Shown: positions 61,292-64,000 of the stretch, piece by piece | Position numbering within the stretch: the first letter of the stretch is position 1 | Layout: every line of letters begins with the position of its first letter | DNA from: Ruminococcaceae bacterium UBA5295 | GTDB taxonomy: Bacteria > Bacillota > Clostridia > Oscillospirales > Acutalibacteraceae | DNA length: 64,000 nt | Direction: 5' to 3' | NCBI GenBank assembly: GCA_002411365.1 | Contig: DHSD01000028.1 | Coordinates: 7,513 to 71,512, forward strand | Notes under the pieces: generated by a model | The model's database searches: none | Seen by the model: the letters and a program-made list of their open reading frames with translations, nothing else | What the model was told of the DNA's origin: nothing | Translations under genes and position numbers: made by a program

Positions 61292-63613
61292 ATGATTATG
61301 TGTTCGCGATGCCATAAAAGGCCGGCGGTTGTTTTTATCTCGCCGACTGGTAACATAAAAGAAAGCCAAGGGCTGTGCCTTGTATGCGCAAAAGAGCTTG
61401 GTATTAAGCCGGTTAACGATCTTTTGGACAAAATGGGAATTACAGATGATCAGATGGAAGCTATGGAGTCTGAACTCAATGATATGATAAGTAATCAGGA
61501 AAATACAGATTCTAACGGCGATAATCCAGATGAGAATTCCATAAATGGTTTTGTCCCGGGGGGTGCAGCCACATTCCCGTTTATACAGAATATTTTTCCG
61601 GGGATGCCTGCCAATCCTTCCGAACCAACGCAAGGAGGCGGCCCGAAAAATGAATCGCCAAGGAAACAAACCCACATGAAACACAAAACAAAGCGCAGAT
61701 ATCTGGACTCGTACTGCACCAATTTAACGGCAAAGGCTAAAGCGGGGAAGATAGATGCTGTTATTGGGCGTGAAAAAGAAATTTCTCGGGTAATACAGAT
61801 ACTTTGCCGCCGTACAAAAAACAACCCTTGCCTTATCGGTGAACCAGGTGTAGGAAAAACAGCAATTGCGGAAGGGCTTGCAATCCGCATAGCAAATGGA
61901 AGTGTTCCGTTTGCACTTAAGAAGAAAGAAATTCATCTGCTTGATTTGACGGCACTTGTCGCCGGCACGCAGTTCCGCGGCCAATTTGAAAACCGCATTA
62001 AAGGCCTGCTTGAAGAAGTTAAGGCAGAAGGCAATATTGTCCTGTTTATCGACGAGGTACACAACCTTGTTGGGACTGGCGATGCCGAAGGCTCGATGAA
62101 TGCGGCTAATATTCTCAAGCCGGCGCTTTCCCGCGGCGAAATTCAGGTCATAGGTGCGACGACGTTTTCAGAATACCGCAAATATATAGAAAAAGATGCT
62201 GCGCTTGAACGGCGCTTTCAGCCTGTTACAATTCCGGAACCCTCAATCGCCGATACTAACCGTATCCTTATGGGTATAAAAGGCTATTATGAAAACTATC
62301 ACCGTGTGCATATTTCAGAGCATATAGTGAAGCGTATTGTTACCCTTTCAGAAAGGTATATCAATGACCGCTTCCTCCCAGACAAGGCTATTGATTTGCT
62401 CGATGAATCATGTGCATGTGCTGCTCTGCGCAACAAGTCAATGGAAGAGTACGACGAGGTGCGCGACAGTCTTGACCATCTCCATGAAGAAGAAGAGGAG
62501 ATGACGGCTGCGGGTGCAGAGCCTGACTATGAAAAGTTGGCTGATGTGCGTGTTAGCCTTTCGAAACTCGGAGTTAAGGAAAAAGAATTAGCTCCTGCCG
62601 CACTCGGCACTCAGGTTGAAGAATCTGATGTTGCTAAGGTAATAGAATTATGGACCGGCATACCTGCAAGCCGTATACAGGAGAATGAACTTAAAAAACT
62701 CTCAAATCTTGAAGATACATTAAACAGCAGGGTTATAGGCCAGAAAGAAGCCGTGGCAGCTGTAGCTGCGGCTATACGCCGCAACAGGGTACAGATAAGC
62801 CCAAGGCGCAGGCCTGCTTCATTTATCTTTGTAGGCCCTACAGGCGTAGGTAAAACTGAGCTTGCAAAAGTGCTTTCAAGCGAACTGTTTGATACGCCGG
62901 AGACTCTTATAAGGCTCGATATGTCAGAATACATGGAAAAGTATTCAGTTTCGCGTATTATCGGTTCTCCTCCGGGATATGTGGGATATGATGAGGCCGG
63001 CCAGCTTACTGAAAAAGTGCGCCGACGCCCATACTCTGTGATATTGTTTGATGAGATTGAAAAAGCGCACCCTGATGTGATGAATATCCTTCTTCAGATC
63101 CTTGACGAAGGGCATATCACTGATTCGCACGGCCGCAACGTTAACTTTGAAAATACGGTTATAATTATGACGTCAAATGCGGGCAGTGAAAATCAGGAGA
63201 GTGCCCTCGGCTTTGCGCGCAGCCAGGAAAATGCCAGCCGCGAAAAAGCCATGAAAGCGCTGTCTGAATTTTTGCGCCCTGAATTTCTCAGCCGTGTTGA
63301 TGAGACTATTGTATTCCGCCAGCTTGACGTAAACGATTTTGAAAAAATCGCGCATCTTATGCTGGACGAATATGTCTCTTCGCTTCAGGAACGCAGTATC
63401 AGCCTCATTTACGACGATAAGACAACAGAATGGCTTGCGAAGCATGCCATAGGCGGTAAAAGCGGAGCGCGTGACCTGCGCAACATCATCCGCCGTGAAG
63501 TGGAGGATCGCATAGCCTCTCTGCTGATTGAAAACTGCGATGAGACTATCTCAGGCATTTCCATTACGGCAAGTGAAGAAAATGGGATTGGGCTTGGCTT
63601 TACTAAAATTTAA
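61292..63613 (+). CDS. AAA+ Clp ATPase with N-terminal zinc finger (ClpE/ClpC-like)
   Basis: A 773-residue HSP100 unfoldase. The N-terminus has a four-cysteine zinc finger (CSRCHK and CLVCAK) as in ClpE, then an acidic and Pro/Gly-rich linker (60-130). AAA domain 1 has Walker [10 protein letters not shown] and [10 protein letters not shown], then a coiled middle region with [16 protein letters not shown] domain 2 has GPTGVGKTE and [12 protein letters not shown]. It lacks the Clp_N repeats of ClpC. It would feed ClpP, which is not in the window. The ATG at 61292 places the first Cys pair at residues 4-7. Confidence 0.92.
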   Translation: MIMCSRCHKRPAVVFISPTGNIKESQGLCLVCAKELGIKPVNDLLDKMGITDDQMEAMESELNDMISNQENTDSNGDNPDENSINGFVPGGAATFPFIQNIFPGMPANPSEPTQGGGPKNESPRKQTHMKHKTKRRYLDSYCTNLTAKAKAGKIDAVIGREKEISRVIQILCRRTKNNPCLIGEPGVGKTAIAEGLAIRIANGSVPFALKKKEIHLLDLTALVAGTQFRGQFENRIKGLLEEVKAEGNIVLFIDEVHNLVGTGDAEGSMNAANILKPALSRGEIQVIGATTFSEYRKYIEKDAALERRFQPVTIPEPSIADTNRILMGIKGYYENYHRVHISEHIVKRIVTLSERYINDRFLPDKAIDLLDESCACAALRNKSMEEYDEVRDSLDHLHEEEEEMTAAGAEPDYEKLADVRVSLSKLGVKEKELAPAALGTQVEESDVAKVIELWTGIPASRIQENELKKLSNLEDTLNSRVIGQKEAVAAVAAAIRRNRVQISPRRRPASFIFVGPTGVGKTELAKVLSSELFDTPETLIRLDMSEYMEKYSVSRIIGSPPGYVGYDEAGQLTEKVRRRPYSVILFDEIEKAHPDVMNILLQILDEGHITDSHGRNVNFENTVIIMTSNAGSENQESALGFARSQENASREKAMKALSEFLRPEFLSRVDETIVFRQLDVNDFEKIAHLMLDEYVSSLQERSISLIYDDKTTEWLAKHAIGGKSGARDLRNIIRREVEDRIASLLIENCDETISGISITASEENGIGLGFTKI

Positions 63614-63650
63614 TAAGGGCTTTAAGCATGCGTAAATTAGAGCGTTAAGG

Positions 63651-63680
63651 TTGACAAATGCTGCCGAACTGTGTTATACT
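63651..63680 (+). promoter_or_regulatory. Promoter of the tRNA-Gly/Arg/His operon
   Basis: TTGACA (63651-63656), 18 bases, TATACT (63675-63680), 18 bases before tRNA-Gly. Confidence 0.85.
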
Positions 63681-63698
63681 AATACTCGTTGCTGAAAT

Positions 63699-63772
63699 GC
63701 GAGTGTAGTTCAGTGGCAGAACACCAGCCTTCCAAGCTGGTTGTGTGGGTTCGATTCCCATCACTCGCTCCA
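63699..63772 (+). tRNA. tRNA-Gly (TCC)
   Basis: Acceptor GCGAGTG/CACTCGC, D-arm GTTCAGTGGCAGAAC, anticodon TCC reading GGA/GGG, TTCGATTCC T-loop and encoded CCA. Complete cloverleaf. Confidence 0.96.
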
Positions 63773-63776
63773 ATTT

Positions 63777-63853
<77 letters not shown>

Positions 63854-63864
63854 GTAATCAGTAT

Positions 63865-63942
63865 GGTGGGTATAGCGTAGCTGGTTAACGCGCCAGTTTG
63901 TGGCACTGGAGACCGTGGGTTCGAATCCCTCTACCCACCCCA
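63865..63942 (+). tRNA. tRNA-His (GTG)
   Basis: Acceptor GTGGGTA/TACCCAC with the extra 5' G(-1) opposite C73 that marks tRNA-His, anticodon GTG, TTCGAATCC T-loop and encoded CCA. Confidence 0.96.
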
Positions 63943-63954
63943 AGAGAAATTTAT

Positions 63955-63980
63955 GGTGCGGTGCAAAGACCGCACCTTTA
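63955..63980 (+). terminator. Terminator of the tRNA operon
   Basis: GGTGCGGT (63955-63962) pairs with ACCGCACC (63969-63976), loop GCAAAG, followed by TTTA. Confidence 0.75.
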
Positions 63981-64000
63981 TATTGGGCTGTAGCCAAGGG

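Overview
The window comes from a low-to-medium GC, Gram-positive-type anaerobe, most likely a spore-forming member of the class Clostridia (Oscillospiraceae/Ruminococcaceae-like; this is inference from gene content, not a database match). The signs are T-box leaders on aminoacyl-tRNA synthetase genes, an rny-ymdB-spoVS group, a SpoIIQ-like LytM protein, [FeFe]-hydrogenase maturases, DUF951 and DUF5711 proteins, strong G-rich Shine-Dalgarno sites and frequent TTG starts. Almost all of it is dense core chromosome. I see no CRISPR array, intact prophage or complete insertion sequence.

Layout. 1-7.5 kb: thyX (cut by the window edge), tmk, a GNAT protein, a DJ-1 protein, 5-formyl-THF cyclo-ligase, mltG, a U32 peptidase-family protein and a class B PBP. 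7.5-15.4 kb: T-box-controlled alaS, a HIT protein, a phosphoribosyltransferase, comEC, holA and an RNase M5-like protein. 15.4-17.3 kb: rpsB-tsf behind a folded leader. 17.3-20 kb: a gene-poor stretch, then T-box-controlled thrS. 20-21.5 kb: an AT-rich island with a truncated phage holin, an orphan membrane protein, several long inverted repeats and a tRNA-Thr/tRNA-Tyr pair. 21.7-26.9 kb: DUF951, prfA, sua5/ywlC, coaE, a lytic transglycosylase and an M18 aminopeptidase.

27.0-33.4 kb is the most unusual region. One strong promoter and an attenuated leader precede hydE, a TM1266-type regulator, a complete NifH-like iron protein, a NifD-like and a NifK-like component 1 protein, and hydF. A nitrogenase-like enzyme is thus embedded between two H-cluster maturases, while hydG, a hydrogenase, nifB and nifEN are all absent from the window. 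The component 1 pair lacks the His usually needed for an M-cluster and appears to lack part of the P-cluster cysteine set, so it is probably not a nitrogenase. I regard it as the best candidate here for an undescribed redox or cofactor system.

33.4-41.7 kb: a flippase, then on the minus strand recG, a fakA-type DAK2 kinase behind a short attenuator, spoVS, ymdB and rny. 42-46.6 kb: the urtABCDE urea transporter with no urease nearby. 46.7-50.2 kb: a polysaccharide deacetylase, a USP-like protein, a SpoIIQ-like protein and mtnN. 50.3-55.4 kb: ruvC-ruvA-flavodoxin-ruvB, glmM and a methyltransferase. 55.4-63.6 kb: the ECF energizing module (ecfA1-ecfA2-ecfT), truA, a DUF5711 protein, cvpA, a pgsA-like gene and a ClpE-like ATPase. 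63.7-64 kb: tRNA-Gly, tRNA-Arg and tRNA-His with their own promoter and terminator.
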